From: Cyrtodaria siliqua
Taxonomy: Eukaryota; Mollusca; Bivalvia; Adapedonta; Hiatellidae
Assembly (NCBI GenBank): GCA_037043455.1
Contig: JAWPHD010001326.1
Span: 186,001 to 250,000 of the forward strand
Direction of reading: 5' to 3'
Length of the DNA: 64,000 bases
Part shown: in pieces, positions 44,469 to 56,929 of the stretch
How positions within the stretch are numbered: the first letter of the stretch is position 1
How the letters are laid out: each line of letters begins with the position of its first letter
Translations under genes and position numbers: made by a program
Notes under the pieces: generated by a model
Told to the model about the DNA's origin: nothing
Databases searched by the model: none
The model's input: the letters and a program-made list of their open reading frames with translations, nothing else

Positions 44469-44760
44469 TTAAAGGGACACATGGCAATCTTGAGTTTTTT
44501 TTTATACACAACTTGCATTTGTTCAATATTAATTACAAGAATAGTATAAAGCAAATTGTTCTCATTTTATGAACTGTTGATAATATTGCACCAATAATGT
44601 ATTTAAACTTATGGTTGAATAAGACGAAAAAATGAAAACTCAATTTTTTTTATTTAATTATATGCAAGTAGGTTTAAAGCCAAAATTATACTAAATAAAT
44701 AAATCAAACGTTCATTTCAATGCTTGATAAATTCTTCAAGATTGCCCAGTGTCCCTTTAA
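44469..44760. mobile_element. TTAA-ended MITE (AAAGGGAC family), intact
   Basis: Starts TTAAAGGGACACATGGCAAT and ends TTGCCCAGTGTCCCTTTAA. The terminal inverted repeats are about 25 bp with TTAA borders. The interior matches 60072-60386 (GCACCAATAATGTATT, GAATAAGACGAAAA). Confidence 0.85.
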
Positions 44761-45072
44761 AACCAGAGAAAATGACATTTCCTGATCACATTTTCACACC
44801 AGAACTTACTTCAGATCATTTTGTTCTTCCTATAGGGCAATTGTTATGAACTTCACAATAATTATTAAGCTTTGGGTAAAAATTTAGTTTTTAAAACATG
44901 ATATTAAATCTTAGGCAATACCATGATGGGGCAAATTAATTTTTCAAATGCCTATTACGACAATTTCCACATCACATCTTTGGTAAAGTGCCTAGTAAAA
45001 GCCACGACGAAGTAGTTATCTTTCTTACTACCCCGGTTAAAAGACCGGATATTGCTACAAGTGCTACGCCTG

Positions 45073-45315
45073 TTAGAATGTCTCATCCGAATGGTGGACT
45101 GCCGAATTTGATGCATTGAAGTAGCTTCCGTAAACATTTCTGCTACCATGGTAGGAAAACTGCTCGAAGTTTGGCATCTCGTTGTCCTCCGAGATAGCCG
45201 TGAGAGGATGATCCCTGCTTGCTGGGGAGAGGTCCAGAGATTCGCGTGCAAACTCATCTGGGATGTATTTCGTGTCCCATGCATTGTGGACATCAGGTTT
45301 CCATGGGGGTGAAAT
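45073..45315 (-). CDS. Akt: Akt/PKB alternative C-terminal exon B
   Basis: Minus-strand frame of 80 codons from acceptor TTTACCTTCAG (exon starts at 45315) to TAA at 45075-45073. It reads ISPPWKPDVHNAWDTKYIPD, then EFARESLDLSPASRD, and contains NFEQFSYHGS. This is the AGC-kinase tail: PP-KP-V and DT-Y as in Akt (PPFKPQVTSETDTRYF), a Ser-Pro turn motif in LSPAS, and hydrophobic motif FEQFSYHG with the mTORC2-type serine. It starts at the same protein position and in the same phase (0) as exon A at 58311-58550, and has its own stop after about 20 extra residues. The conserved motifs sit in otherwise diverged sequence, so it is unlikely to be a recent pseudogene. A minus-strand AATAAA lies near 44654-44649. 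An old pseudo-exon cannot be excluded without transcripts. Confidence 0.8.
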   Translation of the reverse strand: MSPPWKPDVHNAWDTKYIPDEFARESLDLSPASRDHPLTAISEDNEMPNFEQFSYHGSRNVYGSYFNASNSAVHHSDETF

Positions 45316-45469
45316 CTGAAGGTAAAGAACATTTGCTTAAGAATCAAGAGATTGGGCTTAAAGGATTTTAATAGATAATATTTAGTGTCCACCTTTTTAC
45401 TTACCAATCATTTTACTAAAACTAGCACTGTCGTTCAGATGTGCTGACTGATACATCTCCTCTGGGACC

Positions 45470-45720
45470 ATGGTATACCTGTGAATTGTCCCGAGTGTGG
45501 CTACAAATCTTGAAGAGTGGACAAGGGTTTTCATGATCTGGACATGATGGCCTTGAACTTTAACCGTTCGACCCCAAAACGAATAAAGGTCATCTTCTCA
45601 CTATGGACAGTTTACCTTGAGTTATAGAGCGGACAAAAAGTTTTCAGTATCAAGTAATGGTGACCTTCACCTTGAACCTAATAATAATGGTACATTCTAT
45701 TCTAAAGGGTCTAAACATAA
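45470..45720. repeat. Degenerate tandem-core repeat fragment
   Basis: Blocks such as GACATGATGGCCTTGAACTT, CGACCCCAAAACGAATAAAG and GTCATCTTCTCACTATGGAC resemble units of common bivalve pearl/BIV-type repeats. This is recognition from memory, not a search. Confidence 0.35.
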
Positions 45721-45944
45721 CGCGAGCCTGAAAGGGACCCATGATTTACAAGGAAATTCAATTAACATTGTAATATGTTCTATCCCAGGTTATGCACCAG
45801 GGTTAATTTAATCATTTTACATCCGATTTCATTAAATAGATATAGTGATTCAAATATAACGATTCAAATTTAACCCTTAACCTGCTACACATATATAATG
45901 AACTGTTCTTTCTTTGAAGCCCCATGTGGTTCTGGGGGCCCCAT

Positions 45945-46293
45945 TTGGCTACGGGCAAATAATAGGGCCACTGCAGATCCCGTTGGAGGGGAAGGCAGAG
46001 GGGTAGAACCCCCCAAATTCATGTTCATTTTATAATGTTTTGTTCATGCTCATTAAAGGTCTTCATCATGACCCCTGCATTGTTTCAGGTGCCATATCGC
46101 TCATATCACTAGAGCAGTGGCAGAAAAACTATAACGTGGCTCCAGCATAAATGGAGTGTCTACAATTGAATTTGCAGCAACTCTGCAGTTCAGCGTGAGA
46201 AGGTTTTAGACCCGTTCTCCATATTTTATCTCGATGTACAGCGCCATATAACCTTTCATGTGTTGGTGCGCCTTAAAACACCAATTCAATTCT
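45945..46293 (+). mobile_element. Retroposon family R copy
   Basis: Opposite orientation to 38722-39123: GGGCCACTGCAGATCCC through GTGTTGGTGCGCCTTAAAAC and ACCAATTCAATTC. Confidence 0.7.
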
Positions 46294-46329
46294 TTCTTTG
46301 AATTAAGACATTTATGTGACAAAGGAGTG

Positions 46330-46435
46330 TTTTGGGGAAAATGACTGATCAGCAGCTGGACATGTAAACCCTGATCAGCATGCGAGTTGATTGCAGGCTG
46401 ATCTGATGGACGCAAAGGCTATTATAGTCAAACTG
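46330..46435. repeat. Hairpin repeat, second copy of the 27646 family
   Basis: ATGTAAACCCTGATCAGCAT pairs in part with CAGGCTGATCTGATGG. Flanks match 27620-27730 (GACTGATCAGCAGCTGGACA, GGCTATTATAGTC). Confidence 0.6.
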
Positions 46436-46552
46436 AAAATCACATTCCTTTCACCATAATTTAAGATTCTTCAAGAAAAAGCCTCAGGTACCCCCTTTAA
46501 CACGCTTGAAGGGTAGTCTTCAATGCACAGGACAACACGGTTTACGTCCCCA

Positions 46553-46640
46553 TCCAACAGAACTTGGTGGCGATGGTGAGGTTTGAACCCAGGTCATCTG
46601 GTTTAGTCCAACATGCTATCCACTGGGTCACACCATCCCG
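46553..46640 (-). mobile_element. tRNA-derived SINE head
   Basis: On the minus strand: GGTGTGACCCAGTGGATAGC (A box) and GACCTGGGTTCAAACCTCAC (B box). The cloverleaf is imperfect, so it is called a SINE. Confidence 0.6.
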
Positions 46641-47589
46641 CTCTCATCACGCACAATCTACTTTAAAGTTTCAGGAGTGTGGCTATAAGTCTTGAAACTT
46701 CCCATTTTGCAGCGGTATAATTATAGGAAAGCTTGTAAGTCACAGTGGCTAAGATCAGTTTTATAGAGCAGTTAATTCTTTAGACTTGATCCATACAGCA
46801 TAAATGTCCACTGCTAATGTCAATAACAAAATGTCATTGTGTGCCATTCACATATATTTTCGCCCAACTCAAACGACGGATTTCTTATAAACTTGGTTTG
46901 TCTTTGATAACGATAATCTTAAACGTTGTCATGAAATAACTCATACAGCCACAGTTTTAACATTAAATATTTATTTTAGCCATGTTCTAGAGCTTGAAGG
47001 CCGTCCTCGTTCTACAATGTTCATTTGTTAAAAGTCCAAAGTCAAGGAATTAATACTAAACATATTCCTGAACATTAAGTTTCATTTAATGGTTTGTGAA
47101 GATCTGTTTATTTGTTTGAATGGTGTTTTACGTCATTTTTTGCACATGTTAGGACATATATAACGTCGGGTTTTTTTATGGTCGAGGCAAACCATCCCAT
47201 TTTTCCAGGGTAGAACAAGTACTGTGTTTTACGAGGATCTGACATCTACATGCCAGTATACAGTCGTTGTGTGTTTATGAGCTTTAAACACGACATGAAA
47301 TTATTGTCTGACATCTACATGCCAGTATACAGTCGTTGTGTGTTTATGAGCTTTAAGCACTACATGAAATTATTGAAAATGTCCTTATTAAAGTGGAATT
47401 ATTATGTACATTTATTTTTCTCTTTTTGGGCTTCTATTTAAAATCCAAAAAAAAAGCATGCCGTTTCTGTTAGGACGGGCACTTTCCATGTGAGTTTTTT
47501 TCATAAACTAAAACAGTTCAGATGACAGTGGTGGAATGACAATTTGATTTGTTTGAATGGTGTTTTACGATTTTTAGCACATGTTAGGC

Positions 47590-47909
47590 CAAATATCAAG
47601 GACAATTTTTTTGCAAACCTGCAGCGATAAGAGGCGAGAACATTTTAGATGCAGTGTCTTTACTATCCTGGCCTTGGAGATGCTCAGAATGACTAAGGTG
47701 TAAGAACCATATATCGGAAATTTCTCTGATGAGACCCCTCCATCATCCGTAAGAAATGTGTGACACTCTCACTTGACAAGTCAAGCTCCCAGTGGGATTT
47801 CAACCTGCAGCAGTGGGAGGCGAGAACATTTTAGATGCAGTGTCTTTACTCTCCTGGCCTTGGAGGCACTCGGAATGACTAAGGTGTAAGAACCATATAT
47901 AGGAGAATT
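47590..47909 (-). mobile_element. Two family S SINE heads in tandem
   Basis: 47620-47720 and 47800-47909 repeat GAGGCGAGAACATTTTAGAT, CAGTGTCTTTACT and GAATGACTAAGGTGTAAGAA. On the minus strand a B-box-like GGTTGAAATCCCACTGGGAG lies in 47785-47810. Confidence 0.6.
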
Positions 47910-47997
47910 CTCTGATGAGTTCCAACGCCTTTTTAACAATTTTGACGAAGCTATATAAAATGTCAAAATTGTTAAAAAGGCTTTGAACACATCAGAG
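47910..47997. repeat. Hairpin with 20-bp perfect inner arms
   Basis: GCCTTTTTAACAATTTTGAC (47927-47946) and its exact inverse complement (47962-47981) surround a 15-base loop. Outer CTCTGATG / CATCAGAG extend the stem. Confidence 0.8.
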
Positions 47998-48184
47998 ATC
48001 TCCGCTTAGCATGTGTAAAGAATAATAGATCATTGAAGGTGTAAGAGCCACAAAATTGTATTTGTAAAGAATAGTATCAAAGTTTAAGGTGTGATAAGCC
48101 ACAAATTTGTATAAATATAATTTATTTGAGTACAAACAATATCAAATTAATTTGTATTATTACTTTGTCTCAACCTCAAAAGTT

Positions 48185-48505
48185 GTGGTTTCAAGGCAAG
48201 AATAGGGCCACTGCTTATCAAAGTAGAGGGGTAAAATTCCCCTGAATTCATGTTCATTTGGTCATGTTCATTAAAGGTCTTCATCGTGATCCCGGTTTTG
48301 TTTCAGGTGCTACTTGAGTGGTGGCAGAAAACAATGATCATGGATCATGGAGTGTTTACAAGAGAATTTGCAGGTGTGAAGGTTGTAGTCACATTCTGCA
48401 TATTTTTCATCTAGATGTACATGGAAAGTGAGTCTGGAATGTTCATTCCTGTTGGCGCCATATAACCTTTTTGTGTTGGTTCGCCATAAAATCCAAAATT
48501 AACTT
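48185..48505 (+). mobile_element. Retroposon family R copy
   Basis: AATAGGGCCACTGCTTATC through GTGTTGGTTCGCCATAAAATC, in the same orientation as 45945-46293; degraded. Confidence 0.6.
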
Positions 48506-50164
48506 AACCTGAAAAGGGCATTGAAATAATAAAGAACAAAAAGTTCACGCTATACAAACATATATTGTACATAATATTGTAACTTACATGAAGTCATTTT
48601 CATGCTATACACATTGTATTTACATAATACAATAGCACTTTTCTACTTGTGCTTTACATGAACTTGACTGGCAAAAACTAACTATAGTACCCACTGCTAT
48701 GAAGTTGCAACTACCTTTAGCTTCAATAAATCTATCTTTCAACACTTAGCGAGTCGAAATTAAAAGGTTAATGTCCCATTGCACACATGATGGTGGCCAT
48801 GGAAGAGATGGTATTTAAATTCTAATGCACTTGGCAAAAAGCCTACAATTCAACTGGTCAACGTTAAAAAATATGCTGCCATTAGACGTCTTTTAGTTAT
48901 ATTTCTATTGCGTTTGTCAGAAATCCTTTCAAAAACAATGAAATGCATTAGAAACAGGTGTGGTAGTAATTTATGTTTAAAGGCTCCACTAAAATGTCAC
49001 CATTAAACAAAATTCACGGCCACTAAAATGACTGATATACAACACAAAATTCAAAATTTCAATAAGTTAATCCTATATAAGAAAGACCCCGAAATCAAGC
49101 TAGGGGATCAATTAGCAAAATACTGTATTTCCCGCCAGTCATTTGAATAAGACTTAAAATGAAGGTCCCCACATAAAATCAAATTCACCATAAACAACAC
49201 AAACTATAGTCTATACTCTCTAGTGGATGGTGGTACTATAAACCTTAGGAATGCATACACCAGTAATTACTTCAAAGTGCATCGTATAAGCCAAGCGCTG
49301 TGACCAGAAGGAGGTCTCCAGCCTACAGAAATGATTCGTTAAGACCATAAAAAAGCTCTTTAAGGCCACAAAGCTATCGAGGCCAATAGCCGAAGTTAAT
49401 ATTTAACAGCCAGAAAGCTTGAAGCTAAAGGAGTATATTACAAGTCCATGCCAGGGATAAGTGTATGATGCATTGGGTACATTTATGAGCTGAAAATAAG
49501 ACTCTGTTCTACATTCTACTCTTCTATTTAACAGTTTTCAATGGACACTTAACATCTTTAATAGTTCAACTATAATACGTCCCGTTTTTGAAACCGGCGC
49601 ATTGAAAGAATAAGAAAATAAAATGACAACTAAGAAAGTGTCAATGTTTATAATATCAACTTCTGCTATACTTTCAATACGGTGTTCTGTTTTAATGAAC
49701 AATATCGGTAAAAGCAGACACTCTATTACGCTACAATACAGACACTATCCGAGCACCAATAGGTGATTTTAATTTGATAACACACATTATTACCTTCAGT
49801 GATTGTTGTTGTTTCAACATTTAAACATTATTTAGTAACAAAGGCCATATTGGATACTGATGGTGGATAGACCGTTCATAAATTTATAAGGTCGTAATAC
49901 AAGACGGCCCTTCTCAAATTTAACTGAAATTTTATTTAAATGTCTCATTTATTAATTCAATATAACAGCAAAGATGACACTTGACATCCAAATTAACATC
50001 CTGTTTCTCAGTAAAGTTGTTTGACAACAGAAGACCAAAAAGATAAAAATGAAATGATTCAATTTCATTGAAAATAATTCACACAAATACATTGTAGAGA
50101 TCATGCCTATTATGAAGCGAAAATTAATGTTCTTACACACGTGTACTATTAGCCTATATATATA
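48506..50164. other. Unassigned DNA inside the presumed Akt terminal intron
   Basis: AT-rich with no exon, long repeat or RNA gene recognised on either strand. Confidence 0.5.
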
Positions 50165-51075
50165 TACACAACTAGAAGGATGTTCCAGGAAACACTTGTG
50201 TCGCCTGTCGTCAAATACTTTTTCAGTTATGGCCAGTTATAAACTTGGTTAGGTTACAGGTTCAAGTTTTATGAAAGGGGGCATAACTCTGCCAAAATGA
50301 AAGTCAGGAGTTATTGGAATGTGTAACAACATTCTTTGGGTTACGATGAAGATGTGTGTAAAGTTTTATGAACATAGGTCAGTAGTTTTTAAGTTATGGC
50401 CTAGGGCCCGTATTCATAAAGCTTCTTAGCAATATCTTAAGTCAAATTTTATCAATTTTTTAAACACCCTTTTCTATCGATGTAAGACGTTTTCTTAATG
50501 TTCTTAATAAGGTTATGCACAATTCTAATACACCCACACTATATAGCCTAGTTTAAAATATCTCGTTATATTGAACGATATATCACTGTAATTTGTGCAA
50601 CGTTAGGAGAATAAGCATTGCGCATAGCACATTGTAATGTACGTTAGGAGAGTAAGCAAAGCAATGCGAAAGATTTCAGATGTGTGCGTTATTTTCACAT
50701 TTTAGGGGTATTAGAATAGAAATAGAACATCGTTTACGGTGAATTATCTATTATATATCACGGTTTGTCGTTCATTTAACGACAAACCGTGATATATTGA
50801 ACGATAATTCACAGTAAACGATGTTCTATTTCTTAAATAAAACATACAGCTGAATATTTATCTTAAAGTAGATGGTTTGTAGTATCCCTGAGAGGTAAAT
50901 AAGGATATTTCAAATTATGTAAAAATCTTAAATTTTGACAAGTGATATTTTCCACTTAAGTTGCTTTATGAATACGGACCCAGGTTAGGTTGCGTTAGAG
51001 TGATAGACGGATGGATGACGACGACAGACAAAGTCATCCCTAAGTGTCTGCCATGCTTCGCATGCAACACAAAAA
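50165..51075 (-). mobile_element. HINE-like family G, interrupted by a MITE
   Basis: Matches 60426-60760 in AGTCAGGAGTTATTGGA(A)TGTGTAACA and GATGAAGATGTGTGT. On the minus strand it ends with a TTCC/GGAA hairpin and CTTCTAGTT. Its other end has GCATGCGAAGCATG. A MITE occupies 50404-50981. Confidence 0.6.
50404..50981. mobile_element. MITE with GGGCCCGTATTCATAAAGC ends and a large internal palindrome
   Basis: GGGCCCGTATTCATAAAGC and GCTTTATGAATACGGACCC are terminal inverted repeats (one mismatch). Inside, 50718-50833 is a nearly perfect palindrome (AGAAATAGAACATCGTTTAC / GTAAACGATGTTCTATTTCT) with an inner stem ATCACGGTTTGTCGTT. A direct repeat CGTTAGGAGA(A/G)TAAGCA occurs at about 50600 and 50642. 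Confidence 0.8.
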
Positions 51076-52490
51076 TATCTTGTTATGATCTATGAAATAT
51101 CACTCTTAATACTTCAGTGGATATGACCACAAAACACATGTTTATACAAATTGTATAACTGGTCCAACATGAACTGTCTGCTTGAACACATACTGCAATT
51201 CAGTACTCCTGGTGCTTTTTTTGTGTTTTTTTTACTGCAGATTTGTTCAAAAATACTTTTCAAATTCTGTACATAACTTTTACATAAATCTGTAAAATAT
51301 TTCTATTTAAAAACATACTAGTAAATATTTGTCTTTGATAATTCATCTTTGCTCGCCAATACAGAGGAGAGAAGTTCCTATTTTTATAAATTTCATGTTG
51401 ATTTCATTGATGCTTTGACAGATAATGAGATAAGATGGTATTTTCAGAGGAATCAATTGCAATTGAATTTGTATAAACAAAATTATCAGTGATTTTTTTG
51501 TGAATTCTTTTCAACAAATGAACAACAAACATTGATCTACAATGTTTGTTGTTCAATTATTAAGAAGAATTTCTGCCGCCATGAAGGCTCATGGTATTTG
51601 TTTGCAATTTGTTTTTATACTCCTAACAGTAATATAATAACAGTGAATAATACTTTAAAAATCGAAAAATCTCCATCAACTATACATACCATTATCTCGT
51701 TTATCCCATTTATTTAGAAAAAATAACATCAAAGCCACTTCTACCTTAAAATCAGTTTTTGGTCCCATGGATAACTCCAATTAACACATAATATTTGTTT
51801 TTTTATCCACATGACAATTGTTGGTTTTGTCCAAATGCAGAGGCAAATTATCTTATCATCCAATGTTTTATTAACTTTATTTTTAATCCGAACACAAAAG
51901 AATTGCCATTCATTAACTACAGCACATGAACATCCACATACATCTAGACAGGGCAAGGTTTGTCAACGTAATACTGCCAGGCGACGGTACGATGTGAATC
52001 ACGTTGTACCATTCAAGTACCAGTCGATCGCTATCCGTCAAACATATGCCGTATTTATTCTTATAAACAAAAATATGTGTGAAAACATATTAAAGTCGGG
52101 CAATCTGGTCAATGTTTACATGAGGATTGGGATTTCTCATGCAACTAATGATTCTACTATACAAATACAGCTCAGCTGCTGTATTATGCTAGTTGAGTAC
52201 ACATGCTATTGTTCGATGGCTTAAAGAGACACAAATTTACCATTTGAACTACATATATACACAATATATTTAATACTTAGCAGAGTAGGAATGCAGTACA
52301 TCATCAAAAGAAAGTATGTCGCATTTATTATCGATATCAATGTACTTAAAAGCCAAAAACATTTTACAAGTTACTTTCCCTGACAAAAAAAAACTGTATT
52401 TTGACCACAGCAGATGTGAGCTGTTGTTTTCATTGAACTTCAGGTAAATTATGTTATTTAAACAGCTTGCATGATAAAATAATTAAACGT
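51076..52490. other. Unassigned DNA with a short perfect hairpin
   Basis: TGAACAACAAACATTG (51519-51534), a 5-base loop, and the exact inverse complement (51540-51555). No exon is supported; a 137-codon frame at 51811-52224 has no recognisable domains and reads like random AT-rich DNA. Confidence 0.5.
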
Positions 52491-52614
52491 TTAGTAACTT
52501 AGAATTTCAGTTGTAATTTCGCTCGTGTCAAAAAGTGATGAATATTCACCAGAGGCTCGTATTTATCACTTTTCGTACACTCACCAAAATACAGCTGAAA
52601 TTCTAAGTTACTAA
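52491..52614. mobile_element. 124-bp MITE with 20-bp perfect inverted ends
   Basis: TTAGTAACTTAGAATTTCAG and its exact inverse complement close the element. The interior is also largely self-complementary (AAAAGTGAT / ATCACTTTT). The outer TA may be the target duplication. Confidence 0.8.
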
Positions 52615-52654
52615 CCATGTAATTCTTATTTCTCAGACAGTGAAAATACTTAGT

Positions 52655-53050
52655 GAAAATGTTTATTGTTAAAGGCGAAATAATTACCGCCCCACCTTTA
52701 ATTTTTGAAAATTCAGCTCCCATGAGGGACTATACATTGTTTAAAGGTGCAATAATTACAAAATCTTTAATTTTGGAAAATTCAGCTCCCATGAGGGACT
52801 AGACATTGTTCAAAGGTGCAATAATTACAAAATCTTTAATTTTGGAAAATTCAGCTCCCATGAGGGACTATACATTGTTTAAAGGTGCAATAATTACAAA
52901 ATCTTTAATTTTGGAAAATTCAGCTCCCATGAGGGACTATACATTGTTTAAAGGTGCAATAATTACAAAATCTTTAATTTTGGAAAATTCAGCTCCCATG
53001 AGGGACTAGACATTGTTCAAAGGTGCAATAATTACAACTCCATCCTTAAT
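52655..53050. repeat. 69-bp tandem repeat (23-codon period)
   Basis: Five units with AAAGGTGCAATAATTACAAA and AATTCAGCTCCCATGAGGGA; inner units are almost identical. The period is a multiple of three, so a short repetitive frame (FKGAIITKSLILENSAPMRD) appears. I regard this as non-coding. The region up to 53654 is unassigned. Confidence 0.9.
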
Positions 53051-53654
53051 TTTGTAAAATACAGCTTCAATGAGAGTGGCAAAAGTGATGATTAGGTTGT
53101 GTAGCTAGCTGAGTAAAACAAACTCTGACCGAATTATGGGTTCATTTTACGCATCTGTTATTTGGACTAAAGTAATATTGAAAAGTATATATACATATAT
53201 AAAAACTTCTGAAGTTCCAAAACAATAAAATTAATTCCATAAAAATATAACAGTGAGGTGAGATGATATGATGATGTATTGTCAGTGTTTTATATTCATA
53301 ATTCAAAATTTATTGTTCTCAATACCGACAAGGCATCTAGTAAATTCAAGAAACCTTGTAAGCAGTTTTCGCAACACAACACAATCTGATTACGACAAAC
53401 AACGGGTAGTTTTAACAAACTCATTACTGACCATGATTAACAACAAATCATTGACCAAAACGGGCGAGTACATAAGCTCTCTTATTCTTCGAATAGTCGA
53501 GCTAATAAATCAAGTTTTACGTGTTTTCATATACTTCTCCTTACACCTTTAATAATATAAACTGATGAGCGATTAACGCAATAAATGATCACATATAATG
53601 ACAAAAATGTATACTAATCTGTAAACCATATATCCATGCTAATGTTACAAAAAT

Positions 53655-53967
53655 GTAACTAGAACTATCACGGAAGGTGATGAATACCCCCGCTTTTTTT
53701 ATTCTAAGTCCAACAAAAGGCCTTAATTCTGTAATAAATTAAGCAATCAACCATGGGTGATGTTCAGGGACATAAAGTCATCAGTTATTATGAGTATATG
53801 ATGTTTGGGAACAACCCATTTAAAACTTTTTGAGGAATGCTATTAATAAAAAAGTGTTACGCAATGGGACGTGTAGCGACAGGACAAAAATGTGTTACAC
53901 GATGCCACGTTACGGACAAGGTGATTCCTATAGCTCCCACTTCACTTTGTGAAAGCGGGGGCATAAT
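53655..53967 (-). mobile_element. HINE-like family F (CCCCGC) copy
   Basis: On the minus strand it starts ATTATGCCCCCGCTTTCAC, has a subterminal GCGGGGGTATTC, then hairpin ATCACCTTCCGTGAT (53667-53681) and AGTTCTAGTTAC. It has the same architecture as families A, C and E with different sequence. Confidence 0.65.
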
Positions 53968-54454
53968 GAACATTTTCTAATATAAAATTCCATTACACAT
54001 AATGTAAATAATCAACAATCAACAAAATACTGTGAAATACACTGTAAAACAACGTAGCAGATGTAGAAGAATTAAAAATAATGCAGTAGATATAGAATCT
54101 ATGAAATTATATAACAAACAAAAAAGATGCCCACTGTACCTGCCAGCTAGTGTATCTACACTATATAAACATACCCTTTTCTTAATATTTTCAGATTTAC
54201 GTTAATAAAAGAAACAACACGCATTTAGGTGAAGCGAGTGTGACCTAACTTAAACCTCACAAATTGTTTTACTTTTACGATCACAGCCACTTAAAATGTG
54301 ATGCAGTTTTCAATCCTTAATATGTATATTTATAATTTGGTTTTATATAGAACTTGGGGTTTACTATGTATAGATTGATTGTGAAAAAATATATTAATAG
54401 CCTCATAAATTTTTTCTATCAAATACAATGATTAAGAAATATTACAGTATGATC

Positions 54455-55310
54455 ATGTATACATGCATGACACATATGATGGCAAACATGATTACACACA
54501 TGATGTCATACATGATTAGGCACTTGATGTCATATGTGATGTCATACATGACTACACACATGATGGCATACATGATTACGCACATGATGTCATATGTGAT
54601 GTCAAACATGATTACACACATGTAGTCATACATGATTAGGCACATGATCTCATATGGGATGTCATACATGACTACACACATGATGGCATACATGATTACG
54701 CACATGATGTCATACATGACTACACACATGATGGCATACATGACTACACACATGATGGCATACATGATTACGCACATGATGTCATACATGACTACACACA
54801 TGATGGCATACATGATTATGCACATGATGTCATACATGATGTCAAACATGATAACACACAATTTGTCTTACATACTGTCATATATGATTACGCAAATGAT
54901 GTCATGTTTTGTCAAACACGATTACACACATGATGTCATGTTATGTCAAACATGCTTTCCTATGTGATGTCAAACATGATTTCACACATGATTACACACA
55001 TGATGGCATACATGATTATGCACATGATGTCATGTTATGTCTAACATGATTTCCTATGTGATGTCAAACATGATGTCGTACGTGATGTCAAACATGATGT
55101 CATACATGGTGTCACACATGATATCATTCATGATTACACACGATTTCCTATGTGATGTCAAACATGATGTTGTATGTGATGTCAAACATGATGTCATACA
55201 TGGTGTCACACATGATATCATTCATGATTACACACATGATGTCATATGTGATGTCAAACATGATGTCATATGCCATACACGATTACACACATGATGCCAT
55301 TCATGCATGT
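54455..55310. repeat. 24-bp minisatellite (CATACATGATTACACACATG type)
   Basis: More than 30 units, such as CATGATGTCATACATGATTA plus CACA. The eight-codon period keeps frames open on both strands (minus: (MCVIMYDI)n). The right part mixes in GTGATGTCAAACATGATGTC units. It is not treated as coding. Confidence 0.9.
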
Positions 55311-56929
55311 ACTTACTTGTACAACGCTGCATTATTAACTGCTGACTAACCTTGTGAATTCAAATGCTTGTACATCATTACAATCTGAACTGATTGCCAA
55401 AAAAACAATATCGTACAAATAACTGTATATAATACACTCGTCGTATTGCAAATAAATTTTGCAAGCAAAATCCAAAAACGACCTATAAAAGTCATTATCT
55501 ACAAAGCCTATGGCTGTGAATTGTTGATGACAAATTCCATCCATCAACTACAGCTATTTATCAGGTATATACTAGCAGCACTATATTTGCTCAAGCAATA
55601 TCTTTTTCATAAAACACCCGTATAACTTGAATATTTCTGTTTTATGTCTCACTTTATATCTTTTTTAAAAAAATCGATTATCAAATTGTAGGAACCATGG
55701 ACTCTAGCAAAACTATATAGCTAACACATTTCAGCCCTCGATATTGTAACTTTCAGACCGGGTTCAAGCCACAAGAACAACGCTTAGCGGGGCCTATACG
55801 CCCGTCATTTCATGTTGTGGACCTAATATTTGAAAGTTATTGGCCACAATTATTTGTAAAAGGCAAGTTTAAGTTCCGGGTTAAACCTTTTTTTCAAAGG
55901 GGAATAATTTAAAAGATATGAACCAGAGAGTTATGGGCCTTTATCAGGTGTATTCATTGGATCATGCTGAAGATGTTTACAATGTTTCATTGTTGTAGAC
56001 CTTACACTTTGAAAGTTATCAGCCACAATCTGTTGTCAGTTAAAAGTTAACTGACAGACAGACAGACAACGCCACAATAAAATAAGTACCTACGGGCATA
56101 TAACAATTATCAGCATGATGCTTGTGTCTTGGGCAGAGTATGAGAATATTTTCCGGAAAAATAAATTTACATTCAGCTAATTTTTTTAATAAACCAAAGA
56201 CAGGAACATTAAAAGAGGTAGCCTACAAATGATCAAACCTAGCGTTGATACCATATTACACAATGATGGAGTGATTGTATTGCTACCGGGTATATGGAGA
56301 AAAATAAATAAGTTTCTTTGAAAAGTTCTTAAAACTAAAATTAAATATTCTCAGACCCAGTGTCACATATAAATAAGCTAGCTCCAACTCAATCAGAATT
56401 GAACAGGTGAGTTGAAACAGATGACAGGGCTTTTCCTAGGTATTTTGGGAAAAAGGCTCCTACATCGAATTGGGAATTTTTTATCGACAAATTGCCAAAA
56501 ATATGAGGTATATTTTGAACACTTATCATTTAAATATTGATCTGAACCTGTTATAGTAGCAACAACAATCAATTACTGAAATGAGTGTGTGATGTGACAC
56601 CAGCACTATAGAACATGCCCCTAATTTTATTTTTGGGTTTTGTTTTTTTGGTGGATTTGGGATATTTTTTCTTCTTTAAATTGGGAAAAAAACAATATTT
56701 TCTTGCCATTAGGAAGGGGCCCATTATTCGGCCCCATGGCACTCCTAGAAAAAGCCCTGGACGAGTTACAGCAATGAAGTTTAATGCGTTTACTTACAGA
56801 AGTAAGTTGTCAATTAACATAAAAGGAAATATAACTTTGAACTTATTTCCGAGCTATATTATCCTAGTAAAGATTATGTCTAAGTCTTGGTGGTGGAGTT
56901 GAGGTTAAAAGTTGTGTGACTAGTACAAC
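55311..56929. other. Unassigned DNA with one worn HINE-like piece
   Basis: Around 55720-56105, GCTTAGCGGGGCCTATACGCCC near one end and GACAGACAGACAGACAACGCC near the other resemble the ends of HINE-like families. The rest shows nothing recognisable. Confidence 0.4.

Noticed and set aside
44955..45407. 150-codon minus frame overlapping Akt exon B
   Set aside because: A different frame from the one that encodes the Akt tail. Its product has no family resemblance and it crosses the splice acceptor.
54442..54861. 139-codon minus frame of Met/Cys-rich eight-residue repeats
   Set aside because: A consequence of the second 24-bp array; composition and flanks do not look coding.
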